64,000 nucleotides of DNA, taken from NCBI RefSeq assembly GCF_002260845.1, contig NZ_BEDT01000002.1, forward strand, positions 186,001-250,000, given 5' to 3'. Made by a program: the position numbers and the translations under genes. The DNA comes from Pseudolactococcus reticulitermitis (GTDB taxonomy: Bacteria > Bacillota > Bacilli > Lactobacillales > Streptococcaceae). Within the stretch, counting starts at the first letter, position 1. Every line of letters starts with the position of its first letter. Below are positions 27,400 to 36,126 of this stretch, piece by piece. The notes beneath the pieces were generated by a model. It had not been told where the DNA came from and searched no databases. It saw nothing but the letters and a program-made list of their open reading frames with translations.

Positions 27400-28206
27400 T
27401 TAAAGCACCCATTCGTTAATCGCGTGTGCGACACCAGATTCTTCATTTGATTTGGTGATGTATTTGGCGATTTTCTTGAGTTCTGGGTTACCATTTGCCA
27501 TGACGACAGGGTTGCCCACGGCTTCTAACATCGAGCGGTCATTTTCTTCGTCGCCGATGGCCATGGTTTCTTCATGCGAGATGCCGAGCTTTTCAGCCAA
27601 GTGCTGGACGGCAAGTCCCTTACTCGCATTTTTGTTGAGAATTTCGAGATAGAAAGGCGTTGATTTAACGATATTATAACGCTCCCAAAAACGTTGTGGC
27701 AATTTTTCAATCGTGACATCCAGTTTTTCAGGGTCATCAATATACATCATCTTCACAATTTCATGTTTGCCCATTTCCTCAGCCGTCCGATATTTCAAGG
27801 GTAGACCAGTGATATAGGCTTCGTTAATCGTGTATTTGCTGACATCGCGGTTGTGCGTGTAGACCGTTGACATGGTAATCGAGTGAAGGGGTGTCCCAAG
27901 TCTGCGACTTTCCATCTCAATATCCAAGTAGTCGTCATAAGTCAGAGGTTCATCGATGAAAGCTTCGCCAGTCGCAGTCGCCTGCACGAGTGCGCCATTA
28001 TAAGTGATGACATAGTCGCCCGCATCGAGGAGCTTCAAGTCTTCGAGAATGTTTTTGACACCCAAAAGTGGTCGGCCAGTGGCAATGACGATTTTGACGC
28101 CAGCAGCTTTAGCTTTTTGAACAGCTTCAAATACCTCAGGTGTGATTTCACGATTATTGTTGACAAGAGTGCCATCAATGTCGATAGCAACGAGTTTAAT
28201 TGACAT
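27400..28206 (-). CDS. HAD-superfamily sugar phosphatase (Cof/YidA type)
   Basis: This 268-residue hydrolase has all HAD motifs: IDIDGTLVNNN (motif I, nucleophile Asp near residue 9), VIATGRPL (motif II), the Cof-type C2B cap, the conserved Lys region KGLAVQHLAEKLG (motif III) and GDEENDRSMLEAVG (motif IV). Family members dephosphorylate sugar phosphates and other small metabolites; the natural substrate is unknown. It is transcribed alone or with the upstream HD gene (31 nt gap). Confidence 0.92.
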   Translation of the reverse strand: MSIKLVAIDIDGTLVNNNREITPEVFEAVQKAKAAGVKIVIATGRPLLGVKNILEDLKLLDAGDYVITYNGALVQATATGEAFIDEPLTYDDYLDIEMESRRLGTPLHSITMSTVYTHNRDVSKYTINEAYITGLPLKYRTAEEMGKHEIVKMMYIDDPEKLDVTIEKLPQRFWERYNIVKSTPFYLEILNKNASKGLAVQHLAEKLGISHEETMAIGDEENDRSMLEAVGNPVVMANGNPELKKIAKYITKSNEESGVAHAINEWVL

Positions 28207-28237
28207 GTTAATCTAGTTGTAAACTGAACATTTCAGC

Positions 28238-29557
28238 TTACTTCCTTTCTTTTCCTAAAAAATGGTCATTCCTAATGTAGCTGACAAAGGCTTCTTGTTC
28301 AGCTTTGAACAGTGTCTCTGGGCTGAGAATATCGCGTGGGAAATAGAAGCGATTATCCCCATGTGTCGTGCCAGTCAAAGATTTAACAAGGCTAGATAGC
28401 TCAGATAATTCAGTGAGCGTCCCATCTTTTTGCATGATTTCAATTTGCGTCCGAGGGTTTTGAAGCTCTGGGCGATAGAGATCATAGGGTAAATCAAAGT
28501 TAGAATGCACAGCCGTATAGTAATCTGTGTCAAAACCAATTTTGGCAATGATTTGCCGTAGAATGTCTAAATCTTGCTCATCAGCCTTATCGTATTTGAT
28601 GGATTTGGCTAATTTGCGATTGATAAAGGCACTGCTCAAATCTGACAAGATTTCATCGGGATGCGTCTGCCAATTTTGAAAATAAGTCGTCATGACCCCA
28701 TCATCGAGATGGAGATAGTCAGACAGCGTAAAATTATGCTCAAAGAAGGGCACTAAACGCGGGCTGGTCAGTTCAAAATAATCTTTCTGAGCAGGATAGA
28801 GGACTTTGGCACGCTTCAAAAGCTGATGGAGTAGGACTTCCATCGCACGGCTTGCGGGATGGAAATAGACTTGCATATACATTTGGTAGCGACTGACGAT
28901 ATAGTCTTCTACAGCGTGCATGCCCTGAATCTTAAAGGCAATCCCATTGTCAACGGGCGTAATCACACGCATAATCCGTGTTAAATCAAATTCGCCATAG
29001 GTTGCGCCTGTATAATAAGAATCGCGTAAAAGGTAATCCATGCGATCTGCATCGATTTGGCTTGAAATGAGCTGAACGACCTGCTGATTGTCATAATCGT
29101 GCGTGATGACGCTGGCGATTTTTTCAGGAAAATCAGGCGCCACTTTTCTCAAGACAGCATTGACTTCGGTCGATGGATCAGTGATGATATTGACGGTAAT
29201 GGCTTCGTGGTCAGTATCAAAAATCCCCTCAAACGTATGAGAGAAAGCACCATGACCAACATCATGCAGTAAAGCAGCGCATTGAGCGACAAGATTTTCT
29301 TCTGGGTTCCAAGTTTCAGGATAGTTTTTGGTAAACATTTCCGTGATTTGCTTGGCAATATTGTAGACACCTAAACAGTGGGTAAAACGGCTATGTTCCG
29401 CACCATGAAAGGTGTAGCTGGATGTACCGAGCTGTTTAATTCGGCGCAAGCGTTGAAATTCTCTTGTGCCAATCAAGTCATAAATGGTCTGATTGTTGAC
29501 CGAAATGTAGTTATGAACCGGATCACGGAAAACTTTCTCTAATTTTGTATTGGACAT
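28238..29557 (-). CDS. HD-domain phosphohydrolase (YwfO/dGTPase-like)
   Basis: This 439-residue protein starts with EKVFRDPVHNYISV and carries the HD metal site: SRFTHCLGVYNIAKQI (His) and LLHDVGHGAFSHTFE (His-Asp). DADRMDYLLRDSYYTGATYG closes the motif. Such proteins hydrolyse deoxynucleoside triphosphates or related substrates. ATG 29557 has ribosome binding site agaggg, and a tataat lies upstream on the minus strand. A divergent promoter region separates it from the E1 genes. Confidence 0.88.
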   Translation of the reverse strand: MSNTKLEKVFRDPVHNYISVNNQTIYDLIGTREFQRLRRIKQLGTSSYTFHGAEHSRFTHCLGVYNIAKQITEMFTKNYPETWNPEENLVAQCAALLHDVGHGAFSHTFEGIFDTDHEAITVNIITDPSTEVNAVLRKVAPDFPEKIASVITHDYDNQQVVQLISSQIDADRMDYLLRDSYYTGATYGEFDLTRIMRVITPVDNGIAFKIQGMHAVEDYIVSRYQMYMQVYFHPASRAMEVLLHQLLKRAKVLYPAQKDYFELTSPRLVPFFEHNFTLSDYLHLDDGVMTTYFQNWQTHPDEILSDLSSAFINRKLAKSIKYDKADEQDLDILRQIIAKIGFDTDYYTAVHSNFDLPYDLYRPELQNPRTQIEIMQKDGTLTELSELSSLVKSLTGTTHGDNRFYFPRDILSPETLFKAEQEAFVSYIRNDHFLGKERK

Positions 29558-29729
29558 ACTGCACCCTCTATATGATATGTAGTTATATTATAACTTAATC
29601 TACTAAAAAATGCACGATATTAAGTTAAAAAATACTTATTATTTCCTAACTAATCACAACTTTACACTGTCTGTTCGCTTATCGGTAAATTTTATGAAAC
29701 TGAAATACTTTATTTTATCAAAATTATCG

Positions 29730-29798
29730 TATAATAGAGTTACATGTGCTTATGTACGAAAAAAAATAAAGACTTTGCGTGAAGTTCAAGACAAAGTC
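29730..29798 (+). promoter_or_regulatory. promoter and leader of the E1 alpha/beta genes
   Basis: A perfect tataat at 29730-29735 starts a leader of about 70 nt. The leader carries a hairpin (gactttg 29771-29777 / caaagtc 29792-29798) before the ribosome binding site gaaaggaaagag. Long in-frame starts upstream of 29814 lie before this promoter and are not used. Confidence 0.65.
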
Positions 29799-29813
29799 GC
29801 AGAAAGGAAAGAG

Positions 29814-30770
29814 ATGATGCAACATATTGAAAAAAATCGGGCGTTGAGTTGGTACCAAACGATGGTGACCATTCGAGATTTTGAAAATATCATTGACGAT
29901 AAAAATCGAGCGGGTTGTTTGTATGGCACGACCCATCTTTACAATGGTCAAGAAGCCATCGCAACTGCTGTTTGTGATCTTTTGTCACCAGACGATTTGA
30001 TACTTTCAACGCATCGCAATCATGGGCACGCCATTGCTAAAGGGACGAAGACTTATCCCATGTTTGCTGAGATTTTCGGCAAAAAAACGGGGACAAATGG
30101 CGGACATGGAGGTTCCATGCATATCAGCGATATATCAGTCGGGAATTTTGGCGGCAACGGCATCGTTGGCGGGAACTATCCAGTCGCTTTAGGCTTAGCG
30201 CAAGCGCTAAAAATGGATGGCTCAGAGCGTATCGTCGTTTGTTTTTCGGGGGATGGCTCGACTAATGAAGGTACGTTTCACGAAAGTCTGAACTTAGCCA
30301 GTATCTGGCGATTGCCGATTATTTTTGTGGTCGAAAACAACCAATATGCCATGTCGAGTGATGCGTCTGTGATGATTGCAGGGAGCATTTCTGAGCGCGC
30401 CAAAAATTATGAGATGAGCGCTTATCAGGTAGATGGGCAAGATGTTTTTGCTGTTCATGATGTCTTTAAACAGGCGCGTCAAGATGTTAAAAGTGGTCCA
30501 GTCTTGATTGAAGCCGTGACTTATCGCTTTAAGGGGCATTCACGCTCGGATAGCGAGCAATATCGTACGCCAGACGAGTTTTTTAACTGGGAAGACCCGA
30601 TTAAAAAATTACGGGAAGTCTTGATTGCGGACTATGATGTCTCATCAGAAGAAATTGCCTTGATTGATGAAAGAATTTACCGTCACCTCTCAGCAGAAGC
30701 TGAACAGGCTTTAACAGATGAGGAAGCAAGCATGCCAAGCGATAGTTGGAAGGCGGTTTACAGTGACTAA
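29814..30770 (+). CDS. thiamine-diphosphate-dependent dehydrogenase E1 component, alpha subunit
   Basis: This 318-residue subunit matches the pyruvate/acetoin dehydrogenase E1-alpha family. It has RDFENIIDD, GTTHLYNGQEA, STHRNHGHAIAKG and GHGGSMHISD, the ThDP/Mg motif GDGSTNEGTFHESLNLASIW (about residues 148-167), ENNQYAMSS, and the phosphorylation-loop-like KGHSRSDSEQYR. Start ATG 29814 has ribosome binding site gaaaggaaagag. The beta gene overlaps by 8 bases. No E2 or E3 gene follows, so the substrate (pyruvate, acetoin or branched 2-oxo acid) cannot be assigned; the partner subunits must be elsewhere or missing. Confidence 0.88.
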   Translation: MMQHIEKNRALSWYQTMVTIRDFENIIDDKNRAGCLYGTTHLYNGQEAIATAVCDLLSPDDLILSTHRNHGHAIAKGTKTYPMFAEIFGKKTGTNGGHGGSMHISDISVGNFGGNGIVGGNYPVALGLAQALKMDGSERIVVCFSGDGSTNEGTFHESLNLASIWRLPIIFVVENNQYAMSSDASVMIAGSISERAKNYEMSAYQVDGQDVFAVHDVFKQARQDVKSGPVLIEAVTYRFKGHSRSDSEQYRTPDEFFNWEDPIKKLREVLIADYDVSSEEIALIDERIYRHLSAEAEQALTDEEASMPSDSWKAVYSD

Positions 30771-31719
30771 AACGTATTTACAAGCAGTCAACGAAGGTCT
30801 TCGTCAAATTTTAGAGACGATTCCGGAAAGCTATCTTTTGGGTGAAGATGTCGGCACTTATGGTGGCGGCTTTGGGGCGACAAAAGGTTTAATCGCAGAC
30901 TTTCCAGATCGTGTGCTAGATACGCCGATTTCTGAGGCTGCCATTACGGGTGTCGCGACAGGGTCAGCCTTGCTTGGCAAACGCCCTATTCTTGAGATTC
31001 AGTTTTCAGACTTTCTGACCGTTGCTGTTGATCAGCTCGTTAATGAAGCGGCGAAAATCCATTTTCTTTCTAATGGCGAGCAGTCTGTGCCCATGGTCAT
31101 CCGTGCAGCCAGTGGCTCAGGAACTGGCGCAAGCTCCCAGCATTCTCAAAGTTTTGAGAACTGGTTTGCGCATGTGCCTGGCTTGATTGTTGTTATGCCA
31201 TCCAATGCTTATGATGCCAAAGGGATTTTAGTTGCGGCGGTTAAAAATAATAATCCTGTCTTGGTTTTTGAGCCGAAATCGCTCTATAAAACAGCCATGC
31301 CTGTGCCGTCTGAGCTCTATGAAGTGCCAATTGGTCAGGCTAAAGTTGTCCAATCTGGTAGTGATGTAACGATTATTGCCCTCGGGCGAATGGTTGAGGT
31401 GGCTAAGACGGTTGCGAGTCAAACGGCTGTCTCTGTTGAAATTGTCGACCCGATTACGATTTCACCGCTTGATATTGAGACACTGGCGGCGTCTGCTCAA
31501 AAAACGGGTAGGGTTTTAATTTTAACTGAGGCGGTAACACGCTCGGGCATTTCTGGTGAAATCTTGGCACAAATCATCGAAACAGGTTTCAGAGGTCCGA
31601 TCAAAAGGTTGGGCGGACACTTCATGCCCATTTCAGCGGCTAAATCTGTTGAACTGGCGCAAGTCCCAACCGCTAATGAAATTCTTGCGACCATTGGCAC
31701 GATGATGAAGGAGGTTTAA
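30763..31719 (+). CDS. thiamine-diphosphate-dependent dehydrogenase E1 component, beta subunit
   Basis: This 318-residue subunit is the transketolase-like partner of the alpha chain. It has YLLGEDVGTYGGGFGATKGL, DTPISEAAITGVATGSALLG, IQFSDFLTVAVDQLVNEAAK and SSQHSQSFENWFAHVPGL, then the C-terminal transketolase domain. GTG 30763 has ribosome binding site ggaaggcgg and overlaps alpha by 8 bases. The C-terminal domain is complete. The next gene (DUF1934) starts directly at the stop, so E2 and E3 are replaced here by an unrelated gene. Confidence 0.88.
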   Translation: MTKTYLQAVNEGLRQILETIPESYLLGEDVGTYGGGFGATKGLIADFPDRVLDTPISEAAITGVATGSALLGKRPILEIQFSDFLTVAVDQLVNEAAKIHFLSNGEQSVPMVIRAASGSGTGASSQHSQSFENWFAHVPGLIVVMPSNAYDAKGILVAAVKNNNPVLVFEPKSLYKTAMPVPSELYEVPIGQAKVVQSGSDVTIIALGRMVEVAKTVASQTAVSVEIVDPITISPLDIETLAASAQKTGRVLILTEAVTRSGISGEILAQIIETGFRGPIKRLGGHFMPISAAKSVELAQVPTANEILATIGTMMKEV

Positions 31720-32097
31720 ATGGTCAAAATAACGATTGATAACCTCATCAAAATTGACCGTGAGACCGAGGTCATTCATGAGGCGTTTACTGGCGATTAT
31801 CATGAGAAAAATGGGAGTCAGTTTCTCGTTTATCAAAATGAACTAGGCGAGAAAGTCGTCATGAAATATGATGCTGAAATGCTGACGATTACACGCTTTT
31901 CACAGCCGATTACGATTATGAAAATGCACCCAGAAGTTGTGACGAAGACAGCAATTGCCACACCAGTTGGCCTGCAACATTTTCAAATTAAAACCCAGCA
32001 TTATCAAAAATCAAGTCACGGTTTTAAAGCCAGCTATCAATTTTGGCAAGGTGAGACGAAAATCGCTCAGTATGATTTGGCTGTACATTTTTCTTGA
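31720..32097 (+). CDS. DUF1934 (calycin-like beta-barrel) protein
   Basis: This 125-residue soluble protein resembles the DUF1934/YwiB family. It has alternating beta strands with YHEKNGSQFLVYQNE, VVMKYDAEMLTITRFS, the MKMHPE segment and the C-terminal FKASYQFWQGETKIAQYDL. Function is unknown. ATG 31720 follows the beta-subunit TAA directly (TAAATG) with ribosome binding site aaggagg, indicating translational coupling. Confidence 0.75.
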   Translation: MVKITIDNLIKIDRETEVIHEAFTGDYHEKNGSQFLVYQNELGEKVVMKYDAEMLTITRFSQPITIMKMHPEVVTKTAIATPVGLQHFQIKTQHYQKSSHGFKASYQFWQGETKIAQYDLAVHFS

Positions 32098-32116
32098 TGA
32101 CCTAGCAGTTGTTCTG

Positions 32117-32129
32117 AAAACCGAACATT
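32117..32129 (+). promoter_or_regulatory. PurBox upstream of purM
   Basis: aaaaccgaacatt is a perfect match to AWWWCCGAACWWT. Its centre (32123) is 76 bp upstream of the transcription start predicted from the -10 at 32187. Confidence 0.9.
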
Positions 32130-32135
32130 ATCGCT

Positions 32136-32163
32136 AAAAACTGTCTAAAAAGGCAGTTTTTTT
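32136..32163 (+). terminator. terminator between PurBox and purM promoter
   Basis: The stem aaactgtc / ggcagttt with a T run ends the E1/DUF1934 transcript inside the purM control region. Confidence 0.85.
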
Positions 32164-32186
32164 GCTGATTTCCGAGAGAATTAACC

Positions 32187-32192
32187 TATAAT
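32187..32192 (+). promoter_or_regulatory. purM promoter -10
   Basis: A perfect tataat with predicted start near 32199. No clear -35 is visible, as expected for an activated promoter. Confidence 0.75.
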
Positions 32193-32245
32193 GATAAAAA
32201 AGGCCGTATTTGAATTGGCTTAAACAAAAGAAAGTTGGAACAAGA

Positions 32246-33268
32246 GTGTCTGAAAAAAATGCTTACGCGCAAGCTGGTGTCGATGTAGAAGCTGGCTATG
32301 AAGTTGTTGAACGGATTAAAAAACACGTTAAACGCACAGAACGTTTAGGTGTCATGGGTGCGCTAGGCGGTTTTGGCGGCATGTTTGACCTGACGACGAC
32401 TGGTGTGAAAGAGCCCGTTCTCGTTTCTGGCACAGATGGTGTTGGCACAAAACTCCTACTCGCTATCGAGGCGGACAAGCACGACACGATTGGGATTGAT
32501 TGTGTTGCCATGTGCGTCAACGACATCATCGCCGCAGGCGCAGAACCTCTTTATTTCCTAGATTATGTCGCAACTGGCAAAAACATTCCTGCCAAACTCG
32601 AACAAGTCGTAGCAGGTGTCGCAGAAGGCTGCGTCCAGTCTAATGCAGCCCTAGTCGGTGGCGAAACCGCTGAAATGCCTGGGATGTATGGGGAAGATGA
32701 TTATGACCTCGCTGGATTTGCAGTCGGTGTGGCTGAGAAGTCTCAGATCATCACGGGGGAGAAGATTTCAGAGGGCGATATACTGATTGGTCTGGCGTCA
32801 TCAGGTATCCATTCCAATGGCTTTTCACTTGTCCGCAAGGTTTTTGCCGAGACTGATTTAAATGCCCAAATGGCTGAACTTGGCGGTCAAAAATTGATTG
32901 ATAATTTATTAACCCCAACTAAAATTTATGTCAAGGACCTCATGCCTTTGGTTAAAGCAGGTGTGATTAACGGGATTTCACACATCACAGGCGGTGGCTT
33001 CATCGAAAATATTCCTCGGATGTTTGGCGATGACTTAGCAGCAGAAATCACAGAAGGCACTTGGGATAGCTTACCGATTTTTGATTTGTTAGAAAAAACA
33101 GGTAACCTCAAACACAGCGAAATGTTTGAAATTTTCAATATGGGCTTGGGCATGGTGCTTGCGATTTCACCTGAAAATCTTAATCAAGCCAAAGCCTTGC
33201 TTGACGGCAAGGGCTTTGAAATCGGTCAAATCGTTAAGCGTGAGACAGCCGCGGTTATTATCAAATGA
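32246..33268 (+). CDS. purM: phosphoribosylformylglycinamidine cyclo-ligase (AIR synthetase)
   Basis: This 340-residue enzyme closes the imidazole ring, turning FGAM into AIR. It has [30 protein letters not shown], the glycine-rich [44 protein letters not shown] and [14 protein letters not shown] chose GTG 32246 because the encoded start ([12 protein letters not shown]) matches the family N-terminus and gives the usual length; the further upstream in-frame start adds 12 atypical residues. The purN start overlaps its stop by 4 bases. Confidence 0.96.
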   Translation: MSEKNAYAQAGVDVEAGYEVVERIKKHVKRTERLGVMGALGGFGGMFDLTTTGVKEPVLVSGTDGVGTKLLLAIEADKHDTIGIDCVAMCVNDIIAAGAEPLYFLDYVATGKNIPAKLEQVVAGVAEGCVQSNAALVGGETAEMPGMYGEDDYDLAGFAVGVAEKSQIITGEKISEGDILIGLASSGIHSNGFSLVRKVFAETDLNAQMAELGGQKLIDNLLTPTKIYVKDLMPLVKAGVINGISHITGGGFIENIPRMFGDDLAAEITEGTWDSLPIFDLLEKTGNLKHSEMFEIFNMGLGMVLAISPENLNQAKALLDGKGFEIGQIVKRETAAVIIK

Positions 33269-33810
33269 AGTCAGCGGTTTTTGCCAGCGGTTCTGGCACA
33301 AATTTTGAAAATCTGGTCAAAAAAGGCATTCCCGTTAGCTTTTTGTTCACAGATAAACGAGATGCCAAGGCTTTGGCGCGCGCTGAAAAACTTGGCATTA
33401 CGACATATAGCTTTGAATTAAAGGAATTTGAGAACAAGACCGCCTATGAGACGGAACTGCTAAAGCTCTTGGCGCAATATGAGATTGACTTTATCGTTCT
33501 AGCTGGCTACATGAAAATCGTCAGCCCAACCTTGCTACAAGCCTATGAAGGTAAAATCATTAATATCCACCCTGCTTTTTTGCCAGAGTTTCCGGGTGCA
33601 CATGGTATTGAAGATGCTTGGCGTGCAGGTGTGACAGAGAGTGGTGTGACCATTCATTATGTTGACGCAGGCGTCGATACAGGTCAGATTATTGCTCAAC
33701 GGCGTGTGCCGATTTTACCAAATGATACATTAGAAACATTTGAGGCACGAATTCATGAGATGGAGTATTTGCTTTATCCAGAAGTCTTACGAGAGATTTT
33801 AGAGAAATGA
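33265..33810 (+). CDS. purN: phosphoribosylglycinamide formyltransferase
   Basis: This 181-residue enzyme formylates GAR using 10-formyl-THF. It has [12 protein letters not shown] at the start, the folate-site [19 protein letters not shown] and the catalytic [20 protein letters not shown] (Asn/His), then [17 protein letters not shown] with the Asp. ATGA overlap with purM. No purH or purF follows; the operon ends at the next hairpin. Confidence 0.96.
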   Translation: MKSAVFASGSGTNFENLVKKGIPVSFLFTDKRDAKALARAEKLGITTYSFELKEFENKTAYETELLKLLAQYEIDFIVLAGYMKIVSPTLLQAYEGKIINIHPAFLPEFPGAHGIEDAWRAGVTESGVTIHYVDAGVDTGQIIAQRRVPILPNDTLETFEARIHEMEYLLYPEVLREILEK

Positions 33811-33838
33811 AAAAAAGAGCTTTCGGGCTCTTTTTTGA
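33811..33838 (+). terminator. purM-purN terminator
   Basis: The stem aaaagagc / gctctttt type hairpin with a T run directly follows the purN stop. Confidence 0.85.
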
Positions 33839-33872
33839 TTGATAAATAATAGTTTATTACGTTAAATTAGTG

Positions 33873-33878
33873 TAAAAT
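33873..33878 (+). promoter_or_regulatory. -10 element placed 6 nt before the ATG of the P-loop gene
   Basis: taaaat ends 6 nt upstream of ATG 33885. The mRNA may therefore start at this ATG. Alternatively it uses GGAG at 33887 as a ribosome binding site for the in-frame ATG 33897. Confidence 0.6.
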
Positions 33879-33884
33879 GAAGAT

Positions 33885-34406
33885 ATGGAGAAAATTATGA
33901 TTATTGGCGTATCTGGTGCTGGTAAATCGGTTTTATCACGAGAACTTGCCAAAAAGTTGCAGCTACCTGTTTATTCTTTGGATGCCTTTTATCATTTGCC
34001 TGGTGGTAAGACGTTAGACCGGGCGACTTTCATCACGAAACAAGAAGAAGTGATGGCGACTGATAGATGGCTTATTGACGGAAATTACGCGGGTACCTTA
34101 CCGATGCGGCTTGCACAAGCTGACACGGTCATCTGGCTTGACTTTCCCGCTAAACGAAACATCTTTCGCATCATCAAACGTTCCATGCAATTTCGTCAGG
34201 ATAAAAGCTCGCGTCCAGATATGCCTGACTATTTTCAAGAAAAAATGTTTGATAAAGAGTACCTGAAGTTCTTAAAGTTTGTTTGGACTTTTAATCAAAA
34301 AGTGCGGCCGTATATCGTGACAGCACTCGAATCGCGTTCGAATACAGTCAAACTGATCACTTTAAAAAATCGCCGACAAGTTCGTGATTTTTTAGAGAAA
34401 CTTTAA
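33885..34406 (+). CDS. P-loop kinase-like protein (FlaR / topology-modulation annotated family)
   Basis: This 173-residue protein has an N-terminal Walker A motif (IIGVSGAGKSVLSRELAKKL), a lid-like region with WLIDGNYAGTLPMRLAQADT, and LDFPAKRNIFRIIKRSM (ring of basic residues). It belongs to the small AAA/adenylate-kinase-like proteins often annotated 'topology modulation protein'. The true substrate is unknown. Translation starts either at ATG 33885 (leaderless) or at ATG 33897 using the internal GGAG. Confidence 0.78.
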   Translation: MEKIMIIGVSGAGKSVLSRELAKKLQLPVYSLDAFYHLPGGKTLDRATFITKQEEVMATDRWLIDGNYAGTLPMRLAQADTVIWLDFPAKRNIFRIIKRSMQFRQDKSSRPDMPDYFQEKMFDKEYLKFLKFVWTFNQKVRPYIVTALESRSNTVKLITLKNRRQVRDFLEKL

Positions 34407-34429
34407 ACATCAAGAAAAGGAGCCCCCAC

Positions 34430-34936
34430 ATGACATTTAAAGCAGTCCGCATTAACATCTTGGACATGAACCCTTTCACGAAAATCGGTAAGGAATGGTT
34501 ACTCATCACGGCTGGTACGGCTGACAATTGCAATACTATGACCGCTAGTTGGGGAGGTTTGGGCTTTCTCTGGAACCGGAACGTCGCGACAGTCTATATC
34601 CGCCCGCAGCGCTATACAAAAACCTTTGTGGACGCTACCGATACCTTTACCCTCAGCTTTTTTGGTCGCGATTTTCGAAAAGAGCTGACCTATCTCGGTC
34701 ACACAAGTGGCCGTGACATTGACAAAATCGCTAAAGCTGGTCTCACGCCCCACAACTTTGAGGACACGGTGGGCTTTGAAGAAGCGGAGATGGTTTTCGT
34801 GATGAAAAAACTTTACCAAGCCCCGATTGACCCCGAGAAATTTCTAGATGCCCAAATTGCCGAACACTATCCCGAAAAAGACTACCACGATATGTATATC
34901 GCCGAGATTGTCAAAGTCTATGTGAAAGAAAATTAA
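34430..34936 (+). CDS. flavin reductase-like (FMN-binding split-barrel) protein
   Basis: This 168-residue protein has the split-barrel flavin reductase fold. LLITAGTADNCNTMTASWGG (about residues 24-43) is the flavin-binding stretch, followed by YIRPQRYTKTFVDATDTFTL and a helical C-terminus. Members bind FMN and often act as NAD(P)H:flavin oxidoreductases or as partners of monooxygenases; the partner here is unknown. Ribosome binding site aaggag. The end is in the terminator shared with the converging gene. Confidence 0.85.
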   Translation: MTFKAVRINILDMNPFTKIGKEWLLITAGTADNCNTMTASWGGLGFLWNRNVATVYIRPQRYTKTFVDATDTFTLSFFGRDFRKELTYLGHTSGRDIDKIAKAGLTPHNFEDTVGFEEAEMVFVMKKLYQAPIDPEKFLDAQIAEHYPEKDYHDMYIAEIVKVYVKEN

Positions 34937-34956
34937 AAAGCCGTTCTAGGCTTTTT
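34935..34956. terminator. bidirectional terminator
   Basis: The stem aaaaagcc / ggcttttt with a 6-nt loop lies between the converging flavin-reductase and ANT(6)-like genes. Confidence 0.82.
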
Positions 34957-35755
34957 ATAGTTGTCGAAAAATGTAGTCAGTCGTGCGGTCAACGGCTGTT
35001 TTGTCATAAGTCAGTTGTAAATCATGACTCAGGCTTGGTAATAGGTCATCCACCATCGTCAGCGCAGTAGAGAGCGCTTGCGAAGTCCGTGTCAAATCTG
35101 ACAAGTCATACAAGCGCTCAAGCCCCTCAAAATAATCAGGGAGTCGTTTGTGTGCCTTACCAACTGATAGCGAAAAGTCTGTGTCAACACCGACCCGCCA
35201 AGTCAGCAGTCGGTAAAGTTCCTCACGAACAATTGTCTCAAAAAAGAAGTTGGCATAGAGAAGTTCGCCCCGCAAGATGCCTTTGAGGACATAAGTGCTG
35301 ACCCAGAAAAATTCTGTGATGCTATTGTCAAAGTCAGTCTGAGTTGGACGCTGTACCCAGTGGGTTTGGTCAGATGTTGCGGGTAAGTTCCTGTAACTCC
35401 CTGTTTTATCCAGCAAAATCGTGTTGAGCGTATCGTCCGCCAAATAATCAGGCACACTAGAGACAGGCTGAATTTTTAAATCCAAGCGATTGCTGTCCAT
35501 GAACTGCATCAGCCAGCACCAGCGATTTTTCTCAGGTAAAATCTGTTGAATCATGATGTCGCCAAAATGACTGCGGTCAAACTGCTCGAAAGTTGGAAAA
35601 TCAGCATCCGAAACAAAATAGGTGATGTCAAAATCTTGATAGGGGTCTGGTTTCACAGTTGGGTCATTGCGCGACCCCTCACTGCCAATCATAAGAATGG
35701 CAGTGTTTGTTTGTCCTGTTGTCAGAATCAGATTGAAAAGTGTCTCAGATGTCAT
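34955..35755 (-). CDS. aminoglycoside 6-adenylyltransferase-like protein (AadK family)
   Basis: This 266-residue protein matches the ANT(6)/AadK nucleotidyltransferase family. It has the nucleotidyltransferase signature IGSEGSRNDPTVKPDPYQDF and the DITYFV continuation, and DRSHFGDIMIQQIL, RLDLKIQPVSSVPDY and YVLKGILRGELLYA in the helical C-terminal domain. AadK adenylates streptomycin at the 6-OH. Chromosomal homologues exist in many Firmicutes, and resistance cannot be assumed from sequence. Ribosome binding site gaaggaga. Confidence 0.85.
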   Translation of the reverse strand: MTSETLFNLILTTGQTNTAILMIGSEGSRNDPTVKPDPYQDFDITYFVSDADFPTFEQFDRSHFGDIMIQQILPEKNRWCWLMQFMDSNRLDLKIQPVSSVPDYLADDTLNTILLDKTGSYRNLPATSDQTHWVQRPTQTDFDNSITEFFWVSTYVLKGILRGELLYANFFFETIVREELYRLLTWRVGVDTDFSLSVGKAHKRLPDYFEGLERLYDLSDLTRTSQALSTALTMVDDLLPSLSHDLQLTYDKTAVDRTTDYIFRQL

Positions 35756-35877
35756 CTTGTCTCCTTCTACTTTGCTTTCATTATATCAGAAATCTTTTCG
35801 GATGCAAAAGAACTGATTGATCGAATTGAGCAGATTTTCAAAAAAGATGAATTTTTAGTTTAAAATTAAGAAAAACG

Positions 35878-35886
35878 TGTTATAAT
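35878..35886 (+). promoter_or_regulatory. extended -10 promoter of the thiamine operon
   Basis: tgttataat (TGn plus perfect TATAAT) lies about 35 nt before the TPP aptamer. Confidence 0.75.
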
Positions 35887-35917
35887 GACTTTTAGTAACA
35901 CAATTAATTCAATAACC

Positions 35918-36009
35918 CATCACAAGGGGAGCCGTTTTTGGCTGAGATTGAGCGTTTGCTCTGGACTCTTTGAACCTGAACTCGTTAGCACGAGCGGAGG
36001 GATGTGATC
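35918..36009 (+). ncRNA. TPP riboswitch (THI element)
   Basis: The aptamer shows acaaggggagcc, the ggctgagattg core and actctttgaacctgaactcg, then acgagcggagggatgtgat, in the order typical of the thiamine pyrophosphate aptamer. P1 is atcac 35919-35923 with gtgat 36004-36008. It precedes thiD-thiM, thiE and tenA and is expected to shut them off when TPP is bound. Confidence 0.95.
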
Positions 36010-36092
36010 GATAGACTTTTGGTACACAAATAAACCTCAACTCAAATTTTTCACGAGTTGAGCGGTGTGCGATTGAGATAAGTGTCAGTCGA

Positions 36093-36124
36093 CCTCTCCT
36101 TGTGATGAAAAGGAGAGGTTTTTT
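36093..36124 (+). terminator. TPP riboswitch expression platform (terminator also masking the ribosome binding site)
   Basis: The stem cctctcctt / aaggagagg is followed by six Ts. The 3' arm contains the aggagagg ribosome binding site of the fused thiD-thiM gene. The 5' P1 strand of the aptamer can pair with ccttgtgat at 36098-36106 as an antiterminator. A second stable hairpin (ctcaactc / gagttgag, 36036-36062) lies between aptamer and terminator. Confidence 0.88.
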
Positions 36125-36126
36125 GT

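Noticed and set aside
29610-29813. Long N-terminal extension of the E1 alpha gene from an upstream in-frame ATG
   Set aside because: The predicted promoter (29730) lies inside the extension, and a good ribosome binding site precedes ATG 29814; the extra residues do not resemble E1 alpha.
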